A DNA stretch of 64,000 nucleotides, taken from NCBI RefSeq assembly GCF_030463565.1, contig NC_134643.1, positions 8,044,657 through 8,108,656 on the forward strand, read 5' to 3'. Numbering within the stretch: the first letter of the stretch is position 1; the number at the start of each line of letters is the position of its first letter. Shown here in pieces: positions 1 to 13,260 of the stretch. The translations under genes were made by a program, and so were the position numbers. The notes below the pieces were generated by a model. It saw only the letters and a program-made list of their open reading frames with translations. It was not told where the DNA came from and searched no databases. The stretch comes from Pelecanus crispus. Its lineage: Eukaryota; Chordata; Aves; Pelecaniformes; Pelecanidae.

Positions 1-2170
1 TTAGACTAAAGCTCAACTGGCTAAAGAAAAGCAAATTAAATAAATTCTTCTGAATGCAGAATTTGTCAGCAAAGTTTTTCACACAACATATAGTGCACCC
101 CGCTTCAGATGTAAAGCACTGCATTAGACTTCGGCACAAACTGCACTGCGATACTCACCCCTTTGAAGTTACAGTTCTGAAGAAATAAAAAAGCACCGCA
201 TGAATTTTAAACCTAGAGTATGTACTTTGGGATCTTCTTTGGGGAAAAAAAACCCCACAACTCCACAGCAGTCTAAATGCATGTAGGAGAATATATATAT
301 GTATAAAAAAAGGTGCCCGGTATGATTATATTCCATCTTTTTTAAAGCACTTTAAGAATGTGCTTTTTCTAAACAGAACAATGAAAGATGGACAGAAGAA
401 TTACGACGAGAGCGCTAAGAACACAGGGCAAATAGGAGACAGACATCAATCAGCCTGAGAGGCAAATATAACCCAATGAAAAGGGAAGACTCATACAATC
501 ATGCACTGAAAGGATAAAGATTTATATTACAATAAAGGATTTATATTTAAGGTTTCGAAAAGGTTTTTTTTTTTTAAGTTTCGTTTTCTTGATATTGTAT
601 TTCAAGAGAAAAGGAGACAGCCTATATAGAATTGGATCGTTGCTGTTTTCTTATCATCGGTTTCTTTACCAAGAGATTGCTCTCATCTTTTCACAAAGCT
701 GTATCACCCCTGGACCTGAGGACCGGGATGTTAGTGTTTCGGCTTCTTTTAGGGATATCAAAATTCTTTCTCATCTTGAAATTAACCCCAGTGTGGAGAA
801 ACTATACAAACTCTCAGCACAGCTGTGGCCCAAAGCGCAGGTATAAGGAGGGCTCTCTCATGGTCCTGGGCTGCATATATCTTTCAAATGCAATTTTCAA
901 GATGAGGATTCAAGAAAAGGGTGTTGCAGCTGGCTTACATTTGTTTCCACATACAGAACTTAAGGGGTATGCCTTCCTTTTATTTTTTTTTTTAAAACAG
1001 AGAATCCAGATGCTTTGTGTAAATTTTAGACCAAAATAAGATGAGCCTTTTCACAATACCAACTTATATAGAAAGACTAAAAGCTGCCACACCTTCATCC
1101 TGATACAGATCTATCTCACACCTTCTGGGTTCCTTTATCATGGAGAAACTAATCAGTTTTTCCACTTAGTCCATGGTAATTACCCATGGAGCTGTCTGAT
1201 CTGTCTCAGCTCAGGTCTGAACACAGCCTTCAGCTTTTGGTAGGTGCAAACGCTGGAACTGTGGAAGACCTGAGCTTTGATAACATTTGTTAGAGACAAT
1301 TCTTCTAGTGTTTTCTTGAGATGTATCTGTCAATGCACCAAAGTTCCCAGCAAGTTTAACTGCCACAGTTCTTCCAATTTACTTTAAACACCCTTCAATC
1401 AACAGTTTTTAAAGCAAAGGCCCTCTTAGCATTGAGGGTGATTTTAAAACGGGAGCACAATTTCTGCTCAGAAGTGCTAAAATGTAATTGAGCAAAAATG
1501 TCTTCCTTAGTTTTATGAGGATGTACCAGTTCCATTTTTTTACAAGGCTTTTGAGCTTCAAAGGAGGGTTTTCAAAACAAAACACCCCCTGCTCTCCTCA
1601 AAGTCCATGACTTTGCTAATTGTGGACACAGAGGGAGCAGGTTCAAACCCGGCTGTAGGCACCTATACCAATTAACTGCACAGGGCCCAGTCCTGCTGGC
1701 ACCGAAGGAGAGACATCTCCAAACACGACCTTAGCTGATCCGACCTCTCTGGAAGCAGCCCTCTTCCCACCATCAATGAAGAGACCTGAGAGCATCCACA
1801 CTTCTGACTGAGGTGTCTCAAATGAAGTGTCAGCCATAGCCTGCGATCCAACAACGTGTAGGTTGAGGCATTTCAGCATCGATACATACCCAGATCTTGT
1901 TCATAACATTGCTGGCATCACAGGCAGGACTGAGCAGAAAAGGCAGATTAAAGGCATCTGAGTTTTCCCTTTTTTTTGCACCAACGCTTACTGTTGACTC
2001 AAATCATTCACTCTGGGTGCTTTTGATTCACAAGTTAGTTCAATTCTTGAATCAACCATCTTTCATAAATGGCTTCTGTACCCCAGCTTTTCTCCCCATC
2101 CAGTCTCCTGCAAGACCCGCCTCAAGCAATCTAATGTGGTCTCATTTTATTCTACCAGGTTAACCTCTCA
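1..2170. other. AT-rich non-coding DNA, BEND7 3' side
   Basis: No recognisable gene is seen on either strand. Open frames here are short and lack coding character. The stretch lies downstream of BEND7, so it is distal 3' UTR or intergenic DNA. It holds a short (AT)n run near 293-304 and an inverted repeat at 1170-1190 (separate entry). Confidence 0.6.
1170..1190. repeat. Inverted repeat with TAATTA core
   Basis: Arms TCCATGG and CCATGGA flank a 7-base centre, TAATTAC, that is itself nearly self-complementary. The hairpin is small and could be chance. The TAATTA core is a generic homeodomain-type site. Confidence 0.45.
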
Positions 2171-2425
2171 TCACAGAATCACAGAAACCTTTAGGTCAGA
2201 AAAGACCTTTAAGATCATCAACTCCAACCGTAAACCTAACGCTGCCAAGTCCACCACTAAACCATGTCCCTAAGCACCACAGCTACACGTCTTTTAAATA
2301 CCTCCAGGGCCAGTGACTCAACCTCTTCCCTGGGCAGCCTGTTCCAAAGCTTGACAACCCTTTCCACGAAGAAATTTTTCCTAATATCCAATCTAAACCT
2401 CCCCTGGTACAACCTGAGGCTGTGA
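2171..2425 (-). mobile_element. CR1 LINE 3' fragment
   Basis: The left end begins with TCACAGAATCACAGAA, a decayed form of the CR1 3'-terminal octamer repeat. CR1 3'-end sequence follows in reverse complement, including recognisable segments such as CCTGGGCAGCCTGTTCCAA and TTTTTCCTAATATCCAATC. Similarity fades near 2425, so this is a 5'-truncated insertion as is usual for CR1. It has no coding capacity. Confidence 0.92.
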
Positions 2426-5400
2426 TTTATCTGATATTAGCCATCATCTGCAACCAAGGCCCATTGTGCCAGGCACTGTACAAACACACAGTCAGAGAGA
2501 CAATTCCCCAAAGATTTTTCAAGCTAAACAGGGAAGACAGTTGAATAAATCGCACGAAGGCTCTCTTTAAAGAACCTGTCAGTAACACCCCTTTATAAAA
2601 CCAGCTGTACGAAGACAGGTAAAGACCTCTGTAAAAGTTATATTCCACCTCTTTTGCTACACTCCTTGATAGAAAGCATCTGTATTTTGGCTCTCTATCA
2701 TAATTACTGTCATTATACTGTCTGCATATCACTTTAAATCATTTGCTTCCAAGAACAGTATGATATTACATGGATACGTACTATAAAGAGGCACTCACAC
2801 ACATATAATAATGGGTGTGAGTCAAACACTTGGCTTACAGCCTGTGAGCATCACCTCCCCCACCGATGCAAACTGCAGCATGGTTTATTTAGGCGTCCTT
2901 CCACAGATAGTACGGAGAGGTATACATCACAAAGGAAACATTTCAGCTCAAAAACTGCATGCATGGATGCTTGAAGGTGTAGGAGCAAGCAGACTGCAAT
3001 GGTGATCTGCTGTGGAGTGGAAAGGGAGTCTTATTCTCTACCACAACCATCTCAGCACACTCACTTCCATCAATGACGTACGACACAAGTAGTAACTACA
3101 GAAACTGCGCTCAAAGAAAAGCACAGCAATCCGGTAATTCTGCTCCTTAATATGATTACCGGAGCAATGAAAAGATAACACTACGTTGCATTAGCAACCT
3201 TTATGAGGGTCCTCTTGCAACGGAATTGCTTCCCTCCCTGATAAAAGAAATGAACAGGATGTCACTTGGAAGAGACCTTTCAAACCAGAGCTTCCTGCAT
3301 CTATTATCACAACCGTACCCTGAAATACTCAGCGGCTGGCCAAGAAAGCAGCGCGGCAGCTCACAGTCAGCGTGTGCTCCCAGCCCCCACTGGGTCCCTG
3401 CCAGAACAAGACTATAGCTGCTTGTCCTCCCAACTGCTTCGCTGGTCCTATTCCTTAGTAACTGCACGTGCTCCGACAGCGGGATTTCAACCGACAGCGC
3501 TCCACGGCTGGCAGCTGCTGCTCCGGCACACAGCAGCGTGTGTGTGAAAGCTCCTTCTCCAGCCCTTACGCAAGACAGATAAGGAAGCCCTTGCCCAAGA
3601 GACAGATGCTGCGATGGTATTAGTACTCTCCTGTCCACCCCATAGCCTCGAGGTACCACGCCATGCGCTCAGCAACCCAGGAGCAGCCCTGTCCTGTTCT
3701 TCACAGCAGTAGCATTGCTGATCTCCAGTCACCCTTTGTTGTTACACCTTAGGCATAAATAAAAACGCACCATAATCCATGACCCTATTTGTCTGCTCAA
3801 GGCCTTCCCTCCTTTTAATTTGGCTTTGGGGATAACAGGCAGCATCTTGGTGAAATTACAGGGAAATGACTCTAATGCAGGGAATGACTATCTCCTCAGT
3901 CTCCGTCCCCACTGGATTTTCAGAGGATGGCAGCTCAGCTCCTACCATCAGGGCATCTATCGATGGACTGACTCTTAACGAGAGGGTACTTCAAATTTCA
4001 GTCCCAGCCTGTCTTGATTTCAACACCATGTGCAACAGCGTGCAAAAATCTTACTTCCTAGTCCACACAGCTGCATAGCTAAGTTGCTGTTTAGCAGCTG
4101 TTGGGCTTTTAAGGCAGGGTGGCTGCACTTCAAGAAAAAGTAAACCAGCACTTAACTAGCATATAAATATCTTTGCAATCCTTCTGTGAACCTAAGATAT
4201 TACTGCTAATATGTTGGACAACCGAACAGATGCTACAATACAAATTATTGTGTTTGTCCCTACCAATAACTCTGTTAAGAATTCAAAAAAACTCCTAGAA
4301 ATAGCAGGGATGAGTGCAAGTCCCTATCTAGCATAAGAAGGGTAACTTAGTGGCCTTATTAGCTTAGCTGCTACCATGAACCTTGAGGTTTTTTGAATAT
4401 GAAATAGAAGGGGAAATTGTAAGATTCTGATGCATTTGGTTTTTAATACAGGCCATTCAAAACTTAAGATAGCTGGGCCCTGTGTGCAATTATCTGACTG
4501 TATATGGCACGCCAGGATTACTGAAAACTGCTTCTGTGCCATAAACAAACACACACACACACATTAGAAGCTGATAAAAATTTTAATGCATTTTACCTGT
4601 TTGTAGTAGAGAAATGTCCGGCTTCTCATCACAGTCAGTTGCCTCTGCTGATTACAAATATAAACAAGAAATCTCATTACTTTTACTGAATACAGGAATG
4701 CGATTAAAAAGCTACATGCTGTAGAGTGATTTTGCATTTTCTATCTACTTTCCTCAGCTGCAATTTGCTATTGCTCAGCTAAAAACTCACTGCTTGGAGG
4801 AAAAGGTCATATAATAAAAATGCAAACTTAGAAGAGGGAGTTGGGTATGAAGAAGCAGTTGTGCCAGGAATGGGATGGAGTGACACTTGCTCTTTCTAAG
4901 GTTTCAGGATATCCAGATGATAAAAGGAGTTGCAATCGCTTGATAAAAGCACATCAGAAAAGTCCTCAGTGGTCCTTGGAGGATGAGCCTCTCAGGCTGG
5001 TACTCCACCCTCCGACAGCTGCCATCATCCGATGCCTATGGGGAAAAGGTGAACACCCCCATTTCTGCATCCAAACTGCCTGTGACCACAGGCAAGTTCA
5101 TTTTGCAGGGGACAGACTGACTAGGGCAAAATGTCTTCAAAGATGCAGGCAGGCACTTGGCATAATTAAAAAAGCATGTAACCACGCAGGCACACAGGCA
5201 ATTACAGTGTATGATACACACGTGCCTTCAACCCACAGCTTATGCAAGATCATTTGACTTAACCTAGCCCATGGTGAAGGAAGTCTAAAAGCCCCATTTG
5301 TTCATCTCGTATTTGCCACAGGCCAAGGGTATGCATAAAGATAGTTAATTTGGCTCAGCAGATGTGCAGTGACTTGCTAGACTGTAGTACCCTGGAGTGT

Positions 5401-7319
5401 GCATGTGAACCCTGGGTAAGTTATAGGCATGTAACAGGAAATGGGTGCCTGACCTACATAAGCCCTATTCAAAATCCTATTGCCTTTGTCTTGTGGCATT
5501 TCAGCATGATATTTCAGGCCTTTAAAACATAATGAGATCTTTCAGAGTACTTAAGCAATCTAGGTGTGCTCCTGAAGGACCAGCTGTTACAATGTACACG
5601 GTCAGTGTGGTGGATATACATCTACACACCTCCATTCATTGCACGATATCCACAGGGATCAAATCTGACCAAGGCTACAGGTGCACTGAGCAGCTCAGTT
5701 CAGCTCCCACTTGAAACTAAACTAACTGTCCTGCTCGTCTTTATCATAGCAATGTATGTGAGGATGTTGAGTTGCTGCCTTTATGAGGATATCCCAGGAA
5801 GAACTAACCCAGCTGCTGATACACATCAGTTTCCTTCCTTCCTCCAGCAACACCTGGCTATCCATCCCTGGACCAAGAGGTTGCTCTCTCTCTCCCCCAC
5901 GTGCACGGATGTCAGATTAGTTTTTAGCTACATGGTCTCTACTCAGTTCTGCAAAATTAACTGAACTAAAGAAAACAGAAACAAACGAAAAACCCTAGTA
6001 TCAAGCAGCTTTCCTCCCATGGAAGGTTTAAATGGAGAGCCCTGACAAGTACACGGCACAGACCTGCAAGTGACTCTGTGCCTTGAACCGGTACCTTTTT
6101 CTGCTTTCTGTGAGAAGGTGGCACACTGAGCAGAAACAAATTAAGTGCTTGGGTACAGCTTACTGTGAAAATCTTGAATTTTGGAAGGAACGGGTGGCTC
6201 AGTAAATGGGAAGAGGTTATGCAGGCTGGTTTGAATCTGGACCAAACTCACAGCCATGGAAGGACTGGCTGTGCAAGGGAGGAGACAGCGTGGTGAAATG
6301 AGCAGCTGGGAAACAGCCAACAGGACATAACAGCTTAAAACATCTGGAGTGACAGTCTGAGGCCAGCTCCTAGCCATGTTATGAGCTACCTGCGCCAAGT
6401 GATTCTGCGGCACAGCTATTCAGCATACAAGAGATGAAGCTGTCACTGACCCCTTGGGTTGAAGGGACCCAAGCTGTGAAAATGGGGGAAGCCAGACATG
6501 CATGCTGGTAGTAGGCTGGAAAGTCTTCCCTCTACCAGTACCAAGGTTGGTGCCAACCAGGCTGTCCACTCAAGTCATAGGTTTTCTGGAAATCTCAGCA
6601 GCGACTCCTGAAGTTGCTCAAGAGATGTGGTTGCCTAACTGCTCTTCTTACACCTGGCTGAAACTCAGAGGAAGGCAGTAACACAGAAAGAAACAAATGG
6701 AAGCTAGGAAGTACCTTGCTTTCAGAAGACAAGGACTCGAGTCTCCAACTTTGCGGAACCAGCTTTGCTGGTAACAAAGTTACCTGGCCATTTTAATCTG
6801 GCACAAGACGGATAGATGAGGTCCAGCTCTCCACCAATTGTTCCAGTTCCGTTCCTCGTGCCAGCACAAATGTCTATACGGTCACCGAGATCAGATCTAG
6901 TTAAAAACTGACAACATCACCACATGAATGCTTGTGCCAGTGCCAGAAAGGGAGTGGGAGCACGGCAGATGCCCGGAGAGCCTACTCGCTCTTCTCAGTA
7001 GCTGCCCGAATTTGTTTTATGGAACTGGATGCATAACAGCAGCTCCAGGTGAAGTACGACATAAACACCTTGACCTCCTAACATGGATGTAAACCACCAG
7101 CTTCTCACATGTCATTCCAAGCAGGAAAGAAGGTTTGCCTTTGACAACCGCACCCAGAGACTGCCAGCCAAACTCTACTTGTCTTGAGCCAGCTTGCAAG
7201 ACAAGGCAAGCAGGACTAGATCCTACTGTGGGAATTTGGAGCCTCTTTTCTGTCCTTTGCTTAGATAGAGCTCGGTAGCTCTTGCAAAACAATCCTGGTA
7301 GTTGTTTCCTTAGAATCCT

Positions 7320-7346
7320 CCCCCCCCCCCCCCCCCCCCAAAAAAA
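7320..7346. repeat. Poly-C tract followed by A run
   Basis: Twenty consecutive C residues (7320-7339) are followed by seven A residues. On the minus strand this is a G20 run able to form G-quadruplex structures. Exact length in the real genome is uncertain because such runs are error-prone in sequencing. Confidence 0.9.
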
Positions 7347-9598
7347 TGTTAGCTTCTGATGTACATGTTTGTCTGTTAAGCGTACACCTGCTGGTTTGCT
7401 CTTTGGACAGAAGTACATGCATGCTCAGGGCTGGGAAGATGAATGCAGCAGCTACTCACTTTAGTATTGCCATCTTTATCTAAGATACTGGCCACAAAAG
7501 CACCATACCACATGTTGGACTCGCATCCTACATCCTTCCTGGCCCTGTGTGTATTTCTAAGCAAAAAATCAGCCCGATCTCTTGCAACATGTAGATATTG
7601 TATCAAAAACACAAACCAGGGAAATCAGAAGGATGAAGAGTAGTACAAAGCAAAAAAACCCTCATATGAAACAATGGAAGCAGCTGTTTGAACAAGGACG
7701 TGGGAGAAAGGGTGTATTTCCAGAAAAAAGGTAAGCATTTCTTCTTCTGTCATTCCCACTATTTTACATTGCAACAAGGTAATGTTAATTTTAAACAACA
7801 ATTCAAGGATGAAGCGTCACGGCATGTAATTTATTTAAATTAATCCTGCCTGAAAAATTTCAGCATGCTTTCTAACATTGCCATATTTTCCTTTATGGAG
7901 TAGGGCAATCAAAAGCTTCCAGGATACGCACAAGGTAATCATTTTGCATGAACAGCTCTTACCCTGTGTACTTCGGGAGTATTACTCATACAGTATCAGC
8001 TTTCCTGTCTATGCAATGGACAGCTGCTACAGAATAATGGCTTACAGGCTCTTCAAAACATAAAAAGGGAGGAAGAACTTACTGCGAGAGATGTGTGGCC
8101 CCTGACCTACTGCTTATTAATGGATGGAGAGTTTAGTAATCAAAAGGCTTGGATGCTATGTCTGGCACAGAGGTGACATGAACAGCGAGTCAGTTCCTGC
8201 TGATTTTACCCATTTTAAGATCTCTGTGCTAATGGTCGACTGTCTCCCTCTGTGCTGCCACTGGCAAGGCCACCAGCCACCTACCCATATTCTCTTTTGC
8301 AGGGTGAAAAGACCACGCCGTGGGAAACTGCCGCCATAAATGACAAGGCGATTTGCATTCTAATTCACGCTGCTTTAAGAGAGGAAACCTATGCACGTGC
8401 CTTTTCCTTTGACTTCTTCCCTTCCAGGGCCACTTTGCAACACATCCCAGCAGCCAAGAAGGTTCAGCTTCTCTGCTGAGAGAAGATAGATCTGGCACTA
8501 TGAAGCCGTACCCCAGTACGCTGTGCTGCTGGCATGAAATGGGACCAGTAGTCAAAGCTGAAGAATATTATCATACTCTTTAATTTTAATTATAACATCT
8601 GTTTGTAACATTAACCTTGCCGTCTCTTCTCCCCTTTGTGACAGCCAACTTGTGAAATTTTGAAAAGACTGAACAAGGCCAATAAAAATTTAATGGCAGT
8701 GACAGCTTTATTCTCAGATCTAACAAATAAAAAAAACCTACCCAAGTCTCAGATCTCAGGCAATAATCTAAAAGAACTAAGAAAGCCAAAGCAAAATAAA
8801 TAAATTTAAAAAAGAATATTTCCAGCTATGAAAAATATTGTCACTGATTCAGAACTTAAATGAATTTTTATTTGGCTTAGGATAACAACCTTTCAAAATC
8901 TACACAGGGGAACTATTTTCTAGAAAGCAGAATTTTTAAGTGTTTTTTTGATTAGCTTTCCAAGTAGGGAGCTTTTCTGTCCCTAATCCTAGGAGATGAG
9001 CAGAACATGATAAATAAGGTTGAAGCTGGGCAGCATCTATGATCCAGTGATCATGATTTCATTTAATTTGGAAATGCTCAGGAGAGTATGCCCTATAGAA
9101 AGGGGTACGAAAAGCAGATCCACCCCACTCGTTTGCTAGAATTCTCTGAAATTATTAGTATCACTGAAAGCTAGAGCAGGATTTATGTTATCAGACTGAA
9201 ATAATGTTTCACAGGATAAAGCAGAGAGGACTGCTCATGAATGCAGTGTCTTACTGCCTCGTTTGAATGAAAAACTAATCAGAGGATGTACTAAATGGCT
9301 CAGGGGAAGGCAAGCAGGATGGAAAGCCTGCCCCTCCTCTCTTAAATACTTCTGCTGTTAAAATTTAGCCCAACTCAGTGGTGACTAAAAAGTTGTCTTG
9401 TGGCTTCTGTAAAATAAATGGATCATCTTAAGCTTTTTCCATATAAAGCCTGCGGATTACGACAAACCAGGAACCGATGTAGATAAATCAGTGCAATCAG
9501 GCAGCAGGGAGACACATTGGGTCAGAAAGTCTCAGGTGAATTTAGCTTAATGCTGGCTCAGCTTTGTTCTTTGGGCACCTTAGTCTAAACCCACAAAC

Positions 9599-9888
9599 TT
9601 AGCCAGTATGTTTCAGTGAGCAAGTGGAGACAAAACTAAAAGAAAATGATCTGCGAATATTGAGGACACTCGCTTGGAAGGGCTCAGCCTCTACTCCACT
9701 GGCCACATGCGGACTGGAAGAGCTCAAGAGCTCAGCTGGAAGAGTGGAGTCCCACATCTCAGTGGCTGCAATTCCCGCAATTTTCACATTCTTAAAAGCT
9801 AAGTTTTGCAACATGAAGTCCTGGGACACCTTCTCCCCATAGCAGATCAAAACCTCCCTCCGTGCCTGCCCTCCCCTCCTGTTTTCAT
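9599..9888 (-). other. Alternative candidate BEND7 last exon (weak)
   Basis: A minus-strand AG at 9890-9889 is followed by a frame that joins the exon 7 end (phase 1) as GAT and stays open for 95 codons after the junction, to a stop at 9599. A minus-strand AATAAA lies about 730 bases further on. The predicted peptide has no known motif and its end is serine-rich and simple. Phase and openness alone are weak evidence, and the polypyrimidine tract is poor. Confidence 0.15.
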
Positions 9889-11151
9889 CTAAGATACACA
9901 CAGCTGTAACAATTTTGGTATCACTTCACAATGAATAGTTAAAATGTCCACAGTTCCCACACAACCAGTTTTATATCAGGATAAAGTTGCCGAGGGCTGT
10001 GAGACTATGCTAGCAAGCATCGCAGTATCTTTCCCTCAGTTCTATAGACCTCCCCAGGCATCTGCTAATAGCCATTGCTGGAAACAAAATACGGGACTAG
10101 GTGGATCTGTAGCCTGATCATCTCAATGTTCCTCATATCAGAAGCTCATGGTTGTAATACACAAGTACTAACAAATCTTGTTTCAATAAGATGAAGATGT
10201 TACTGCAACCAGCTGTCTGCCCCCGACTCTCTGCAGCTATCTACTGTTTTGCTGTCAGAAAGGCTGTGGAAACTTCTAATTTGCTTCAGTGCAAGGTCAG
10301 GTAGGGTTAGCTTAAGCCACCAGTGAAGATGGTAGCAGACGGTAAGGTGCAGGTGGCCACGGTGGTGTGTTCAATCACTCCTGCTAGATCGAAAAGAGCA
10401 TGTCTGCCTGTGGTCTCATATCACAGAGAAACTGGTGCACTTCAGGGAATGGCCGGTAAACTAAACAACACAAAAAAGAGCTTTTCTACCAGTCTAGGTA
10501 CTGTGTACTTTTTTTCAGCAAATAAACCTGAGGGGCTGCTAGGTACATTGCTGCTCACTACTCATCCACATACTGGTTAACGAGTTACCTTCCCTCTGCA
10601 GCTAAAGATAGATATTGGAGCCTATCTTACTCAGTTACACTATACTCAGCTTCACTTATTCTTCTTCATAGTCCTGCTAGCTTAGAGACAATATCCTCTG
10701 CTTAGATTCTCCCATCCTGAGAAAGGACCAGAGATGGATGTGGCCCCATTTGAAAGGCAAAAGCTGAACGTCATTGTCATTTTAATTAATACCCTGCAGA
10801 GACATGAAGAAAAGCAAATAAGAAAGGATGAAAGAAAATAAAAATCAAAACAAAATTAGGTCAATCCTCTTTCTCAAGGGATCTTCTGCAGACAGCCCAA
10901 GGACCCTCTGCTCCCCGCAACCCACACTGCACTCTTCACCTTATCAAAGCCTGGCATCCCACTTCCACCCTCCTGTCCTGGGGGGGCCAGGCAGCCTTGG
11001 AAGTGGCAGAAAGCAGCCCTGTTGTACAACACCAGTAATCTGACACTGTCTTTAACAAGATTATCTTGTATCCCTCTCTCCTCCCTCCCCCAACATGCAC
11101 AAGAAACCCTTTTTAAGGCTAGTGCTGGTTTGCTTCTCTACTCAGGGAAGC

Positions 11152-11435
11152 TTATGCTACTGAATAATCTGCACTTTTTTCCTCCCCCTGTGTTATTTCT
11201 GTCTCTGGGTGTTTCTCATTTTCCTCAGTCTTATGCTTTTCCCTCCTGGCATTAATAACATTGTGGAGAATGATTTCAGATGCCAGTCTAAGTATGTGTT
11301 TCAGAGGCACAGCTTTGGACAGAGAACATTTGGAGCTGGAGAGGACATTTCCTGCGGTCTTGCTCACCGCCCCCGTAGCCACGGGGACCACCAGCATCCG
11401 CTGCAGAGCCATCAGGTTTCCCATCCCGTCAATCC
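11152..11435 (-). other. Candidate BEND7 terminal coding exon
   Basis: On the minus strand an AG at 11437-11436 is preceded, 30-60 bases upstream, by a pyrimidine-rich stretch. Joining here after exon 7 completes a GGG codon and gives about 93 further residues beginning GIDGMGNLMALQRML, ending at a stop at 11152. The first third is GC-rich, with GC-ending codons unlike the surrounding AT-rich DNA. I do not recognise the peptide, and it does not resemble the short C-terminal tail I would expect from mammalian BEND7. The intron from exon 7 would be about 1.1 kb. It is a candidate only; the real last exon may lie elsewhere in 1-12527. Confidence 0.25.
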
Positions 11436-12527
11436 CTGGATGCTAACAGGCACTTAATTGTGGTGATGGGCAGAAGGGAAGAGGGGAAAAGGCAGGCCGC
11501 TAAATACGGTAACAGTGAAGGACTGTGTTTAAGGACATTGGCACAAATGATATGCCTCAGACAACGGTGTCAGATGCTCCGAGGGAGAGATGGGCAAGAA
11601 ATACAACCACGAGAGAGCCTTAAGAAAACACTAGGATGAGGAAGAGTAAGTGAAGCTTTGTATAAAGAAAACCCCTTGTTAGGATAGGAGGCATGAAGAT
11701 GGGAAGGAGACTAGTTAAGGTTTATAAAGTAATTACACGTCTCTTAATCAGTGATATTGCTTTCCCATGAATTCTACTGGGTATTTTGAGACTGCACATT
11801 GCTGTTCGTCGCTGAAGCTGAGACCTCACCAGCTGCGTGCTGTCGGGGTGAAAGCTTAGCGCTGAGCTAAGCTGGCTGGTCCCAGCCCCAAGCATGCAGG
11901 TTATCCCAGCCCAAGTTAGCAGCTTTGCTGCAAAACCCTACCTACGTTACCTGTTATTCACTGCTGGCAAGCTCCCTCCTATGTATTGCAGAACCTTGCT
12001 GGCACAACCAGGGTGGGTGGTTTGGTTTTTTTTTTTTGCTACAGTGATGCTGATTCTTTCACAAGGAATGTGAGAAAACTCATCTATCCTTCCAGACGTA
12101 TATAGTTTAGAGGGAAAGGTAATTTGGGTTATGTCTTAACAGTACAGTAAGTGGCTTGTCAGACCAAATAACACAGAATTAAAAAACTTCTACCTGCAAC
12201 CCTGGATGGATCAGCTAGTTTAGGACTCAGATTTCATCAAACACTGGGAAGAAGAGTTTCGGTGCTAATGGAAAGGGGTTAGAGACAACATTTGAGAAAG
12301 ACTCAAAGTTAGCTTGGCTGCAAAGACAGCTCCTAAACTTGCTACCGTACCAAACACAAGGAAACACTGTACTTTACACAGAAACCTACTAAAATCTTAG
12401 ACGTCTGATTTTCATAGAGTGAACATGTACAACTCTACAGTCAACACGAAAAACACTTTGGTGGACACAAAGGCTCTAAGCTTTTAATCTTACACTCACA
12501 TGTTGTTCCTTATATTTTTATACATAC
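11436..12527. other. Intron or 3' flank after BEND7 exon 7
   Basis: This follows the exon 7 donor on the minus strand. If the donor is not used, reading through adds about a dozen codons before a stop, which could give a short alternative C-terminus. No repeat or other exon is recognised. Confidence 0.5.
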
Positions 12528-12647
12528 CTGACCCTCTTTTTAATCGTCGTCTTGCAAGTTTAATTTGATCCTGAAGAATCTGGACCCAGTCCCTAGGACC
12601 AGGAAGTTTATCCACATGGTTAGCAGTGCAGTATTTTTCTGTAAAGA
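12528..12647 (-). CDS. BEND7: BEND7 exon 7: C-terminal half of BEN domain
   Basis: The exon starts after a TTTATTTCAG acceptor and ends at a CAG|GTATGT donor. It encodes residues 354-393, including YCTANHVDKLPGPRDWVQIL and a basic end, LARRRLKRGS. This completes the BEN domain; the helical DWVQILQDQIKLARRR stretch is typical of the family end. The exon begins in phase 1 and leaves one base, G, for the next exon, so coding must continue into another exon. Confidence 0.95.
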
Positions 12648-13260
12648 CTGAAATAAAAAGATACCATCTTTTTGAAATGTACCACCAGAATGGAGAAAGG
12701 GAGACTGGAGAGGATTATAAACAAAATGTATCAAATTATCCACTTATCAAAGGGCATTTAAATGGCCAAATCTATGATTGCGAGAACAGAGTCCAACTCA
12801 GCATTTCACAAGTTTATCATTCAGAAATCATTTGTGTGTACAAATACCACAGTAATACCATAGTTACTACTTATAAAAGCCTATCCCAGAGCAACGGTCT
12901 ACACCTTATGTCTTGCATTCATGAATTTCACACAGAAACATCACAGGAGAGTAACAGTGTACTTTGAACTGAGTCTCTAGATGTGGCAGGCACTTATAAA
13001 TGCTGCCTTCCATATGGTACAAGTACAGGGCTGAAGATCTGGTCATTTGGCGGCCTCTTGGTCAGGTTCCTAAAGCTGCAGGCAAACTGATGAAAGACAG
13101 AAGTCCTACCACTGTGGAAAACAGTTCTCATACTGCCAAACCATATGGAACAGAATCTTTATAAAGCTACTAAAGAAAAAAATAAGTCATTATTGAGAAA
13201 AAAGCAGTATCCTACAGGTCCAATTTTGTATTTTGTAAAAATGGTACATAGAGGGTCAAC

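Larger units (their letters stand above)
2426..11151. other. Non-coding stretch downstream of BEND7
   Basis: No gene is confidently seen. The region probably contains BEND7 3' UTR and 3'-flanking sequence. It includes a short (CA)n at about 4546-4563, a poly-C/poly-A tract at 7320-7346, and minus-strand AATAAA hexamers such as 8867-8872 and 8708-8713. A minus-strand open frame at 9599-9888 preceded by an AG is one of two weak candidates for the last BEND7 coding exon. Confidence 0.5.

Noticed and set aside
1643..1879. Minus-strand 78-codon frame and a tRNA-like B box (GGTTCAAACCC) on the plus strand
   Set aside because: The peptide matches nothing known. No A box or tRNA cloverleaf surrounds the B-box-like string, so both are probably chance.
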